From Pseudovirgaria hyperparasitica (lineage: Eukaryota > Ascomycota > Dothideomycetes > Acrospermales > Acrospermaceae): 64,000 nucleotides of DNA. Made by a program: the position numbers and the translations under genes. Within the stretch, counting starts at the first letter, position 1, and each line of letters starts with the position of its first letter. The stretch spans positions 744,001 to 808,000 of the forward strand of contig NW_022985552.1 in NCBI RefSeq assembly GCF_010093815.1, written 5' to 3'. Of the stretch, positions 22,229 to 32,808 are shown in pieces. The notes beneath the pieces were generated by a model. That model did no database searches, was not told where the DNA came from, and saw nothing but the letters and a program-made list of their open reading frames with translations.

Positions 22229-23056
22229 ATGAGGTTCTCCACGGCCCTTTTCGGACTTTTGTCCGCCCTATCGGTGGCTTTGGCGTCGCCAGTTGGCTTC
22301 GAAAAGCGTGCAACCGTAGAAGGCTTTGACATCTCCCACTACCAAAGCTCAGTCGACTTCGCTGGAGCGTACAATGCCGGGCTTCGTTTTGTATTGATCA
22401 AGGCCACGGAGGGCACTACATACAAAGACCCTGCAGTATGGCAGCAACCTCCCCGTCTGTTGTAGTACATCTTGTACTTGTGCGTCTGTATCATCATTCT
22501 AACAAGCTAACAAGCTGTATAGTTCTCCTCGCATTACAATGGCGCGACTACAGCAGGCTTTATCCGTGGCGGTTATCATTTTGCCAGACCTAGCTCAAGC
22601 AGCGGTGCAGTTCAAGCCTCTTTCTTTGCTAAGAACGGGGGCGGCTGGAGTAACGACGGTCGGACTCTTCCTGGTATGCTCGACCTTGAGGGTGACTGCG
22701 CTGGCAAGTCTGCCTCAGCCATGGTATCCTGGATACAGGACTTCGTGGAAACTTATCTCAGTGAGACGGGTCGTCACTGCATAATATATACTAACCGCAG
22801 CTGGTGGCAATCCTGCACGGGTGACTCCACGGCCTTTAGCAACACGAGTCCATTGCATCTGGCGAGCTGGAACAACTCACCAGGAACGATTCCTGGAGGC
22901 TGGGGTGAGCTGATCCACTTGGACTGTAACCATAAACCTAACATCTGTATAGGCTACCAGACCATCTGGCAATATAATGACCACTCTTCCTGGGGAGGCG
23001 ACTCGGATAGGTTTAATGGCGATGCGACACAGCTTCGAAAGCTTGCTATGGGATAG
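22229..23056 (+). CDS. Secreted GH25 lysozyme (Chalaropsis type)
   Basis: Three exons: 22229-22435, 22523-22904 and 22953-23056, giving 230 residues. Introns of 87 and 48 bp have donors GTATGG and GTGAGC and acceptor TATAG in both. Signal peptide is about residues 1-19, then a Lys-Arg pair at 26-27 that could be a kexin site. The family fold starts with GFDISHYQSSVDF (Asp34) and continues with FVLIKATEGTTYKDP, FIRGGYHFARP and MLDLEGDC. The DxE pair is Asp123 and Glu125, the expected catalytic acids. HCIIYTNRSWW and LASWNN follow, and IWQYNDH near the end. GH25 enzymes cut the N-acetylmuramic acid bonds of bacterial peptidoglycan (beta-1,4). A secreted fungal enzyme probably acts against bacteria. 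A clear two-step processing route and complete catalytic set suggest it is active. An upstream ATG at 22178 is in frame but adds a non-signal segment, so I chose 22229. Confidence 0.92.
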
Positions 23057-23909
23057 AAAATGCTGGCTGGAATATGACTATGTCAAGAAGAAGACCACTT
23101 CGTTCGCTATGTAGATCAGCTGAGATGTGTAGATTGCATAGACTAACTTGCAATACATACAATTGCAGACAGTCTGCGCACACAAAGATATCTTCTAGCA
23201 GCAAAGCACAAGTTGAGCTATCAAGGTACAGAGAACGTCAGTCATGGCATCGTCGAGGCCATTAATTAGACTACCAAACGATTCAATCATATTCCGATAT
23301 GCTTATGCTGAGCGTAATATCTCTTCGGCAGCTATCGAGACAGGAACAGATATTTCCCGACTGAAGGCTACATGCTAAATGCCTAAAACCGGCCGATAAG
23401 ACAGTGTTGGCCATTCCAGCCCAGAAGAATTCATACACGCTGCCATTTCCATCAGTGGCACAATACTAGCTTTATGATTGAGATCATGCCTGATGATAGT
23501 TGTTGATGTTTTGTGAAAGAGTGGATCTTTGTTTGTTGTGAGCATACTGCGAAAGGAAAGGGCTGCGGCCAATGGCGTTGCCAGAGAGGCGGGTGCGGCT
23601 AACAACATCGCGACTTTCGCCGGGAGCTCGGACGTTAATACCTGCCGCCTGTCAACAATCACAAAACACTTTGCTACTCCACTACTTGCAGACCTTTCAC
23701 ACAACGGTCGATTTATTCCCTCTCCTACATACGTCCGACAAGCTTAATTGCTCTCGACCTCCTCCCCGCCAACAATTGTCCCCGTTCACCAACATGGCGT
23801 ACTTCCTCTCCTAAGTGTATTGGACGTGTCTCAAGTCGCGTGCAAGCTGTCTGAACCTGCCCCTCCGGTCTTCAGAGAAGAGCTTTACGCGCCATAGACA
23901 CGTATCCAT
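23057..23909. other. Intergenic, dbf4 promoter side
   Basis: About 850 bp. Short overlapping frames on both strands near 23375-23814 have no recognisable product. The 300 bases next to the dbf4 start are its promoter. I found no perfect MluI cell-cycle box (ACGCGT) there. Confidence 0.45.
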
Positions 23910-26006
23910 ATGGCAGCAGTCTCTATACCACCTTCACCCTCGGTACTCTCCAATATGACGAACCGAAGAGTACCTCTCGCCAACAACCCCAATGCTGCCA
24001 ACTCGCCATACCGCGCTGTCACGGCCGCTGCAGGCAAACGGCAACGAGCATTTGCCGCAGACGTGAGAGAAGCTGCGTATGGCCAACCACCCCCAGCAAA
24101 AAAACAGATTATAGAAGTCGAAGAGACAGATTCTCGTCGAGGTGCTTCCCGTCGGTCCGCTCAGAGCACTACGCCTCTGACGCGGAGGTTTGAAGCCGTA
24201 CGCGATAAAGCTGTTGCTCAACGTAATACGAAAAGTCAGGACGATGTTCGCATGTGGAGAGAGCACTACAGGAAGATATTCCCTACTTTCGTGTTCTACT
24301 TCGAAGGTATTCAAGATGATGTCCGCCGTAATACAGTAAGACAAGTTCGGAGCCTGGGATCGGTATGTGAACCTCCATCTCTCTGCGGCACACCAACAAG
24401 AGCATGACTGAATGTTACACAGCGAGATGAAAAGTTTTTCTCTAGAACCGTAACTCACGTTATCACAACGCGCGATATACCGAAGGCAAAGGACTTAGGC
24501 ACAACTGATGCACGGGTCACTCCTAACGAAGAGAGCCAAGGACAAGACGCGTCTGTCAAGACCATAAACCCGGTGTTGCTGAAGCCCGGAAATAGTTCGC
24601 GCAAGAATCTTTTTGATGATGCACTGCACAAGAAGGCTAACGCCCAGGGACAACCGTAAGTTAATCGCAATTGAAATGATCTACGTCAGCTAACCGAGCA
24701 CAGCATGCCCACAGATGTTGACACTAGGCGCCAGCAGAGTGGACAGGGTGACATCTTATCGAGGGCGAGAGATATGGGCATGAAGATATGGGCTCTGGAG
24801 AAACTCGAACGCATGCTTGAGACGTTATTTGCCGGTAATGAAAATGAGCGGCCTAGCAATCACAACCTGCGAGGAACCCGCATTACGGCTGTGCCTTCTC
24901 GTGGAGTAGTGTCACGCGAAGCTGACCTTTCGCAGCTGCTGAAGAAGGAAAAGATCCAAGGTCCGGCCGACCGTGACTTGACTGTGGCTACGCAAGAGAT
25001 GGTACCACTGCGAGGATGCTACGTTTATGTGCACGATATGCTCGGACAGACGAGGCCGGTCATGGTACGAGATTACGCCGTACCAACAGTGAAGGAAGAC
25101 GGGAAGTGGCCACAGTTCCGCAACACAGGCCCGGGAAAGTGTCCATTCATAGAAGACCCAAATCACGTCAGGAAACAACAACTGCAGCAACGTGTCCAAG
25201 CCAAAACGGAGACGACTGCTCCTAGAACGCGTGCTACCTCTAACATAGGAGTATCAAAGAGCATGGCTCTCGGCAACGTTGACGGGGCGAGGGCTCTTAC
25301 AGAACGCAACAGTAATCTACCACTTCGTCAGATGACTGTCGATTCAATGGAAGAAGACAGCCTTAATAAGCCCCTCGAGCCCCCCAAGGTCATTCCTGCT
25401 AAGCGCAGTAATACTGATGACTTGCCGCCAATGTACACCAGTGCACAGGCGAACCGAAGGCCCTTGCCAACATTCGCAGGAGGCCAGCCCATTGCGTCAG
25501 GGATGCAGCCTTCGAACATAACTTCAGCCATCAGGTCTAACTATATTTCCTCGATATCTTCGACAGCTCCAGTCCCTGGCGCCTCTCGAGCCGGAAGCAG
25601 CAAAGAGATCAACCAATTGAAGCGTAAAGTCTTTGAAAGGACAAGTGCCCCCTCGGCAAACAGTGCGGGTTCATATGCCAATGACGTGCGAGCTGCGATC
25701 AATGACGATCGGGCTGTACCCTCACGGGCTGCCAAACGCAAAGCACAAGAAAACCTTGCTGGCATCATAGAGGAAGAAAGCGCGTGTGGCCGAGGGCAGG
25801 CTCCTCGTCGTGCTGCTCTGCAACGCAAGCGGTCTGCTGACAGGGATCCAAAACCCGGCTATTGTGAGAATTGCCGTGAGAAATTTGATGACTTCGAGGT
25901 TCATGTCGCAACATCGAAACACCAGAAGTTTGGTCGAGTGAAAGAGAATTGGAGAGAACTCGATGACCTCTTGTCACAGCTCGTTCGCCCAATGTTGAAA
26001 CGCTGA
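23910..26006 (+). CDS. dbf4: Dbf4/NimO-like activator of Cdc7 kinase
   Basis: Three exons: 23910-24362, 24423-24655 and 24704-26006, giving 662 residues. Introns of 60 and 48 bp have donors GTATGT and GTAAGT. Dbf4 binds and activates the Cdc7 kinase, which phosphorylates the MCM helicase to start replication. Motif N, a BRCT-like fold, spans about residues 108-260: FPTFVFYFEGIQDDVRRNTV, then FFSRTVTHVITTRDIP and, after the second intron, DILSRARDMGMKIWALEKL. Motif M, near 330-370, has VPLRGCYVYVHDMLGQTRPV and the WPQFRNTGPGKCPFI block. Motif C near 611-636 is the DBF zinc finger: GYCENCREKFDDFEVHVATS then KHQKF, with the C-C-H-H set complete. All three conserved motifs are present, so the protein should be functional. 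The upstream in-frame start at 23910 is kept; a second ATG 15 codons on (MTNRRVPLANNPN) is also plausible. Confidence 0.92.
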
Positions 26007-26775
26007 TACAAGATTTTCGGACGGACCGAATGTCAAACCCGAATCAAAAGTACTTTGACGCCCGATACCGTTGCAGATGACATTTGGCCGCAGTAGCTTA
26101 CATTCTTCCCGCTTCATAGCACTCCAGCATTTTGGCGTTTTCCAACCGGTTGCACATACCCATACGCGACCGCTGCATTGCTTGCATTTGAGGCGCTCTG
26201 GTGCTTTCTTTTCTTCATAGCTTTGAATTACTCTTGTATATTTCACGACTTATATTTATTACGTGGCTTCGGTGCGCGGCTTGGGCCTTTTTAAGGAATG
26301 CAAGGACATGACTCCGCATGAGCTTACGTCTAGACATTTACAGTCCATGGCGTCCAGCAGCAAACAGTATAGTTGCTTTAGAGAGAGGGTCCATGGCGGG
26401 AGCATGGAGTATGGCTGAATGCGAACATAGGATAAACACGGATATGACTTGAACTAAATATTGCTCCTAATAGTCCAAGATTGAAGTAACGATCATGGTC
26501 CATCTTGACTTCGCTCGTACTGACAAGGTCTCGACACGATGCATGTACGTATCCAGTACTGTTCCATTGAGTTAGGACCTTTTTCTTTGACCAAACGTGG
26601 GTTTCGGATTATTCATGCACGACGATTTGATATCTCCATGTTATTCTCCGCTGTGGCGCAGTGTTTGGCTTTGCCCCACTTAGTACTTTCCCACTAAGCG
26701 GCAGCTGTCATACATCGATACGTACAAGAACAACTCTCATATGATTCAAAGCAACTGGCAGCTGTATTGGTCACT
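26007..26775. other. Intergenic, atg12 promoter side
   Basis: About 770 bp. A minus-strand frame (25974-26246) contains two CxxC-like pairs (KCKQCSGRVWVC) but overlaps the end of dbf4 and has no start context or known family. The rest is spacer and the atg12 promoter. Confidence 0.45.
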
Positions 26776-27312
26776 ATGGCTTTACCACCCTCAATCACAT
26801 CTCCAGCTCCAGTAAACATGCTAGACGACGAAGCCGTCGACGCGGACGCGGATGCAGGCGACCTTCCCATGACGATGGCCGCATCAGTAGTCCTCACGAC
26901 ACTCCCCAAAGACGCGCATGCAGCACTAGAGAAGGCAGGAGATCTGGATGTTGAAAAGGGTACGTCGGTGACCTGGGACTACCTTCTCTCTTTCACTCCC
27001 TTACACTGTCTCTACAGAACCACGGAAACTAATACATCGATATGGTCGACAGTGACTGTGCGGTTCAAAGCACTCCCTTCCGCACCCGTATTACGGCAAA
27101 ACGCTTTCAAAGTCAAGAGCTCGCACAGATTCGATTTTGTGGTTCGTAGTCTGAGAAAAAAATTGGGTGTTAAGGATTCGGAGAGCGTGTTTTGCTATGT
27201 CAAGCAGGTGTTCGCGCCCGGGTTGGATGAAGGGGTGGGAAACTTGTGGAGGTGCTTCCGTACAGATGGTGAATTGATCGTCTGGTACAGTGTCACGCCT
27301 GCATTCGGATGA
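26776..27312 (+). CDS. atg12: Ubiquitin-like autophagy protein Atg12
   Basis: Two exons, 26776-26959 and 27053-27312, giving 147 residues. The 93-bp intron has donor GTACGT and acceptor GACAG, and splicing yields the family sequence [18 protein letters not shown]. Atg12 is joined through its C-terminal glycine to Atg5; with Atg16 the conjugate drives Atg8 lipidation on growing autophagosomes. The ubiquitin fold covers the last 90 residues: [20 protein letters not shown], then [20 protein letters not shown], and the end TPAFG with the conjugating glycine. The N-terminal region is Asp-rich and variable, as usual. The alternative acceptor at 27017 would hit a stop quickly, which supports the chosen site. 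An in-frame TTG nine bases upstream is not needed as a start. Confidence 0.93.
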   Translation: MALPPSITSPAPVNMLDDEAVDADADAGDLPMTMAASVVLTTLPKDAHAALEKAGDLDVEKGTSVTWDYLLSFTPLHCLYRTTETNTSIWSTVTVRFKALPSAPVLRQNAFKVKSSHRFDFVVRSLRKKLGVKDSESVFCYVKQVFAPGLDEGVGNLWRCFRTDGELIVWYSVTPAFG

Positions 27313-27505
27313 GGCAATGAGAGGAATGAGAAGGCACGTTGGTCATGATAGGTGAGGCCCGCGATGAATATATGGTGTGACATATTTGATTGACTATGTG
27401 ATGCAGAATATGGCGGAGTTCGAGAACCTCCGATGACAAGAATGATTGGGGGTATATTTGACACGAAGCAAAATAATGAGATCATAAAAGGCCAGAGGAA
27501 GTCGT

Positions 27506-28590
27506 CTATGCGCTAGTGTCTGGTGGCGCGGCTTCCAAAGAGGCGATAAGTTGCTCGAACTCCTCCAGCGTCTCTTTGGGGATGGGATAGGTGTGCTCAG
27601 GCGCAGGATACGCCCTGGACTTGACCTCATCCCGGTATGCAGTGATGGCTTTCATGCTTTCACCCCACACGTCTCCGTATTGCTTCACAAACTTGGGAAT
27701 CTTACGACCTGGAGGAAAGTAACCGGACATATCGACTTGAACCAACACTTGCCCGGAGCAACCGTTACCTGCACCGATACCAATCGTCGGTATCCTCAAT
27801 TTCTTTGTGATCAGTGCGGCAACTTCCTGTGGCACAGCTTCCAGCACTACACCGAATGCACCGGCCTCTTGCACGGCCAAGGCATCTTCGAGCACCTTCA
27901 TGGCGCTAATGACAGACTTGCCTTGAACACGGAACCCTCCTAGAGAATTCTGGCGCTGTGGTGTAAGGCCGACATGACCAAGGACAGGAATTCCAGCGGT
28001 CGTGATACGTTTTATGGTTGATGCCATTTCAGCACCACCTTCGAGCTTCACGGCCTGGACTCGTCCAACCTTGACCATACGTATCGCAGATTCGAGGGCC
28101 TGTTGTGGATCGATCTCATAGCTTCCCAAAGGGAGATCACCGACCTGAATAGGTACGTCAGGTGGACTCTGAGATATCAAACCAGACCGGAACTCACTAT
28201 GAAGGCCGACTTTGCCGCCCGAGAGACCGAGCGGCAGTGCAACAGCATCTCTTCCATGATTATCTCACTGGTGTCCTCCATACCCAAAGCCACCATGGCA
28301 AGGCTGTCGCCGACCAATACCACATCCATGCCAGCATGATCCGCGACGTGAGCACTCGGGAAGTCATGCGCCGTAATCATTGTTATGGGCTCGTTCTTAT
28401 GGTATAGGGAACTGATGGTGTTGAGGGTGACTTTCTTTCTGGTCGTGGTAGCACCAAGGGGCGAGTGTGAGGACAGACGTGTTTGAATCGCTGGTACGGA
28501 AGCGCGCGACAGTAGTGAAGAGATGGGTGTCGCTTTGAATACATGGATAGACGTGCGGATCAGGTCCACACGACTCAAGGCACGCGACAT
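27506..28590 (-). CDS. panB: Ketopantoate hydroxymethyltransferase
   Basis: Two exons, 28198-28590 and 27506-28144, giving 343 residues. The 53-bp intron has donor GTGAGT and acceptor TTCAG. PanB transfers a hydroxymethyl group from methylene-tetrahydrofolate to alpha-ketoisovalerate, making ketopantoate for pantothenate and coenzyme A. The N-terminal 50 residues are basic and Ser-rich with few acids and look like a mitochondrial targeting peptide. The barrel starts at ITMITAHDFPSAHVAD, then DVVLVGDSLAMVALGM (metal-binding Asp), LHCRSVSRAAKSAFI-VGDLP across the splice, AVKLEGG, VLGHVGLTPQ, and VVLEAVP with the catalytic Glu. RIPTIGIGAG and QVLVQVDMSG follow. Convergent with atg12, with 193 bp between the stop codons. 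Length fits fungal PanB. No missing residue noticed. Confidence 0.93.
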
Positions 28591-29672
28591 GATGGGTCGG
28601 CAACGGGTATTGATGGAGGCTTCAGTCTATAGATGAAGATTGATGGAATTCTTTGGTAAGAGATGAAAGTGACAAGATGAAAGGAGTCATTCTGGACTGG
28701 CGGCAAGCGTTTTTAAGCAAGTGAGGTTCGTGATGATTGATGCCGCGCACAAGTGAGAATGGGATTATTCTGGTGGTGAAAGTCGGGGTTTGAGTTTGAA
28801 TCTCGGCCTGACAGTCCTACGCTCTGACGTGTGGGGCGGACCCGCTCGCAGACGTTTGCCGTCAAAAATGATTGGCGCCTGAGGCCGAGGCTGTCACGGG
28901 CTCCGAATTGATGTTCCCCAGAAGTGGTGGATAGCCGATACACCGTGGGAAGGGTGTATGATGCGCAATAATCAGATTGGAGGTATCGAAACATCTTCTT
29001 GTATCTATATGACCACAAGAGATAGCGTATCCACGTGCTATTTCCTACTTGCAGGCCTATCTAGTCACACATGTGGTCGTCATTGAAAGCGTCAGCATCG
29101 ATGTTCTTTGAGCTCAACACCATGTAAGTGCGATATCGAGTACGGCCAGCCTTGTATGCAAACACATCTATGGTCTGGTAGCGCGGTCCAGCGGCCTACA
29201 GAGACGAAAATGACACCTCAAATGAACATCGAAGTGGCCCTGATGGCGCAGCGAGGTGAGGCTGTTGTGTTTTGCTAGCACCATGACTTTGCGAAGATAC
29301 TTGACAGAGGATCACTCATTATCCTCAGTTGGTGTAGGAGACGCAGCAGGATCCGCCAACCATACTTCGTTGTTAGCGAGACGCTGCTGCAAGCCACCGA
29401 TATTGGACCCTATCAAGATGCCGTGTGTGACGCCCGACTTACAAGTGAAGAGACAGCTGCCCCTCAACTCGTTCGCATGAAGGAGACGATCGTATAGAAC
29501 GGGGCTGGACATCTGAGCCACGGTGTGTTGAGCATTGAAACATTGATAAAGAGTGTGCGTCTCTGGTCTCTATCGCTTTCGCTCTCCTCTGCGACCAATA
29601 ACAATTTTCAGGTGCTTTATGATCAATCTTCATTTCTTTTACTGTGTCTGCTTTGGCGTCTTCACCATCAGC
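28591..29672. other. Divergent promoter region, panB and zinc-ribbon gene
   Basis: About 1.1 kb between two divergent genes. Short frames only. There is no gene I can support, and the plus-strand frame at 29256-29480 looks random. Confidence 0.45.
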
Positions 29673-31030
29673 ATGCCGGCTGGTCTAAAGAATCCGTTCT
29701 CCCGCAAGTCCACACCGAGCGAGCCTTCGAAAGATGTGGATGTCGATATCATATCAAGTTGTTTGACTGGGCTCAGCGTACAAAGTCAGCTGGCAAAACT
29801 GATTCGGTTGACATGAGTCTGACCATTTAGAAGAGAAGCACCTTGACGATGACTTGCTTGAGTCGAACCTCTTGAGACAAGGCATGATACATTCATGAAC
29901 TTCACGAGACGAAGCTGACCAGTCGCGACAGACCCTCATCTATGGGCTGCTAAAGCGGTTCTGATGAATCTCCTGCTGCAGACTATGCAGCAACAGAGAC
30001 TTAGTCCAGTGACTGTGAACCCAGAGGTACGCAGAACCGTGTCTACTTGGACTTTAAAGACATGTCTAATATATCTTAGTCTATTCTTAACCAACTGGTC
30101 GTGGCATACCAAGGAAATGGCAGCGGCCAATCTGGAACAAAGGTCGCGTTCGTCAACTCTGCATTATACAAAGCCTTCCCATCTCCACGCGACGTCGACG
30201 ATGATCTTACAGCGCAGCTTGCAGCAATGCTAACAGACATCTGTGGAACTGAAAGTCGTGATCAGATTCCTGAGTTACACGCAGTCTCCTCGCAGAACTT
30301 GGACGTGTTCTCAACCCAATCGACAAACCAAAGCTCAAAGTCCAGCTTCTATCAACCATCTCAAAGCGTCAAAGTGGCGGCGTCCAGTAAGATGCCGCCC
30401 TCGACGCCCGAAATGAACGTCGTATGGGCCCACGAAGCGTATCGAACGACTGACGGAAGCGTCTTTTCGGCTGGTAGCGTTTCTGCATTTTCAGGGTACA
30501 ACACGCCTTCTCGAGGACCACCACCATCAGCACAGAGCAACGCTGCAGAACTAAGGACCATGTCGACGCCTTCAAGTCAGCCTCTTGTGAATAGTTTTCC
30601 CTCGAACCAAAGCTCGCCTTCTCCTTCCTACCCGTCTCCAGGCGTCAAAGACAGTCCATCACCGGTCACATATCCAGGTTTACATAACAGCTCTACCTCA
30701 GCTAGTAGATCTCCCCCAGCAACCGGTAGCATCAATAGTGGAAGCCCGCTTTGTCTCTGGTGTGAGCGCAAGACAATCAGAAGACCAACCCAGTCCAATG
30801 CCAATGGAAATGCGGGCAGGTTCCACTTCAAGTGCAGCAATCCGGATTGCATGAAATGGATGGGGTGGTCTGAAAGAGACGCCGGTCAAGATCAGGGGAA
30901 TATCTGTCGATGTGGTCATCAGGCACGCGGGCAGATCGCTCCCCACGACTCGGTCAATGCTGGAACTTTTCGTTACATATGTAAAAAGGGGCCATCGCCT
31001 AGGGGATGTGGGTTTGAATCTTATCCCTGA
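29673..31030 (+). CDS. Tandem GRF-like zinc-ribbon protein, unknown role
   Basis: Predicted 393 residues from four exons: 29673-29757, 29831-29881, 29932-30026 and 30080-31030. The phases fit throughout (1, 1, 0). The first donor (GTTTGA) is weak, and the second intron would be a GC-AG intron (donor GCATGA); the third is standard (GTACGC, CTTAG). The N-terminal part has a helical block, PHLWAAKAVLMNLLLQTMQQ, followed by NQLVVAYQG. The middle is Ser/Pro-rich. The C-terminal 92 residues hold two zinc-ribbon units. The first reads CLWC, then N-x-GRFHFKC and a second C before a Trp pair; the second reads CRCG, then NAGTFRYIC and CGF. Both fit the GRF pattern (Cys pair, N-x-G-R/T-F, Cys, Cys), which in other proteins binds nucleic acid. 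The 3' exon is certain; the 5' exons are an interpretation. Confidence 0.6.
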
Positions 31031-31434
31031 TGGAGGCATGAAGGTAATGCATCTGATATAGCCTGGGGAGTTACGATGTGCCTGCGTTGATATCATTGTT
31101 GTTTATGTCCTGTAGTGTAGTCACGTTATTGTTTGTTTAATACACCAAGTATAGAGTTACTTTAAAACTGCTTCCGCATCTAGGACTGGTCAGTTGAACA
31201 TGAATGTAAGTAATCATGACGCAAGCATCCGTCGCACAGTGCTCGAGCGCGACGAAACCCAAATTCCAGCACGTGTTCGTCACGTATTCTGCTATTCATT
31301 CTATGTAACTTCTTCGATATTCAAATCTGCACAACTACTTCACATCTATCAGTCCAACAGCCGCTTCCACGCACTAATTTACTCCAGTCCTCTCTCTCAC
31401 AGTGCATCTCTGCTCCCCCTTCTGCTCCACACCC

Positions 31435-31454
31435 TATATATATATATATATATA
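31435..31454. repeat. (TA)10 microsatellite
   Basis: Perfect TA dinucleotide run of 20 bases just upstream of the small ORF. Confidence 0.9.
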
Positions 31455-31485
31455 CATTCCACCATCTCCTATAACCCGACGGAAG

Positions 31486-31719
31486 ATGAGCACTCCTACC
31501 TACCTGACATTTCATCCAATCTCTAATCCCACTCCCATACCCCCAATCCACCAAAAGCCGTACAAAGAAGAGCTAGTTCCCGATCCACCGGGAGGAGGTG
31601 CGCGTCCGAAGGAAAACAGTCAACTTACTTACGAATCAGTCTGGAGGATGTACAAGAAAGCGACACGACAGATACGAGGGAAAAGGTACTACCTATACTC
31701 CGGCCAAAAAGCGTCATAG
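31486..31719 (+). CDS. Small basic unknown ORF, weak support
   Basis: Open frame of 77 residues starting MSTPTYLTFHPISNPTPIPP, with a Pro-rich first half and a basic, Tyr-rich end (SVWRMYKKATRQIRGKRYYL). An upstream extension is open only because a TA repeat encodes alternating Tyr and Ile. There is no signal peptide, no known family and no intron evidence. The 455 bp before it, after the zinc-ribbon gene, hold 3' sequence, pyrimidine-rich tracts and that TA repeat. It may be a real small gene or chance. Confidence 0.25.
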   Translation: MSTPTYLTFHPISNPTPIPPIHQKPYKEELVPDPPGGGARPKENSQLTYESVWRMYKKATRQIRGKRYYLYSGQKAS

Positions 31720-32368
31720 TTGGTTGTGCTGTTGTAGACGGGATATACTGCATTGAAGGATAGGAGGATGGTATGTGGGAAATGATAATTGATAGGAGAC
31801 GGATTATATAAGTTTTTGTACGTATCAGAGAGACACATAGGAGCCGAATAAGTAACGATGGTAAGGCAATGATGTACACGTTCGTGCTCTCCAGTTGCGG
31901 TTTGATGTGATGTTCATTTCTGATTACCAATTCGGACAGTCTATAGGCTCAAGTGACTGGTCTGGACTGTTGTTACCATCTTATATACCCCTATTTAACT
32001 TCTAAGCGGTGCAACACAATGAAAGAAGGAGTACAAACTGCTCACTTCTCATCCTGATATCGATTTTTCGGTGCTACACAACTATTTGGCGCGATGTTCT
32101 TTATTTCTTGCAGCTCAAGGCTCGAATAACCAAGCTATTGGTATCTTGAGTTCTTAGAATCTGACGGGGGATGAGAGGCATGTAGTCAGGCTAGACGTTT
32201 GGCATTGCGTCCTCTGCGTTTGTTGTGTGAACGTGTAAGATGACTGCCTTAGAACATGTCTCATGCTTTCCTTGAATGGGAGATTGGTAGATAATGACGA
32301 TCTAGCTCTACGCAGTCGAGAGGATCATACGTGCTGAGCAGCGGACAATACTTCACTGTAAGAGAGAT

Positions 32369-32369
<1 letters not shown>

Positions 32370-32418
<49 letters not shown>
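32370..32418. repeat. (GACA)n microsatellite
   Basis: About twelve GACA units with a single interruption (ACAAACAG near 32391). Confidence 0.9.
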
Positions 32419-32419
<1 letters not shown>

Positions 32420-32587
32420 AATAATCTTGAATGTCAGCGAAGAAAACATATTATACTATTCACTGTACTACCATGCTACACCACTAAGAAATCAACCTGG
32501 GTTTCCGAGGACAGAGAACGTATTATCATCTTTTGATACATGAAGAAATAGACAGTATTCTCGTAGTTGGCTGTCGAGCGAATACGA

Positions 32588-32625
32588 TACTACTACTACT
32601 ACTACTAACTACTACTACTACTACT
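32588..32625. repeat. (TAC)n trinucleotide run
   Basis: About twelve TAC/ACT units with one extra-base interruption in the middle. Confidence 0.9.
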
Positions 32626-32681
32626 GCGCCTTCTCTCACCTACCAAAAGAGCACCCTCGTACAGTCCCCCATGCACGCGTC

Positions 32682-32701
32682 ATATATATATATATATATA
32701 T
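32682..32701. repeat. (AT)n microsatellite
   Basis: Dinucleotide run of about 20 bases, the second TA-type run within 1.3 kb. Confidence 0.9.
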
Positions 32702-32774
32702 CCATATCCACATACATACATCTCAGAACTCCTAGGACACACGCATCTACAACATCTCTCACGGATGAAAACCG

Positions 32775-32808
32775 GGTAGGTAGGTAGATAGGTAGGAAAG
32801 TAGGTATG
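32775..32808. repeat. (TAGG)n-type run
   Basis: GGTAGGTAGGTAGATAGGTA followed by related units. Similar runs recur at 44389-44402, 46516-46544 and 47090-47106. Confidence 0.8.

Noticed and set aside
26777-27312. Atg12 read as a single uninterrupted exon
   Set aside because: The added 31 residues interrupt the conserved join to the ubiquitin fold, and good splice signals flank them.
29860-29880. B-box-like sequence on the minus strand
   Set aside because: No cloverleaf can be drawn and it lies in a likely exon.
31402-31485. N-terminal extension with alternating Tyr and Ile
   Set aside because: It is only the TA repeat being translated.
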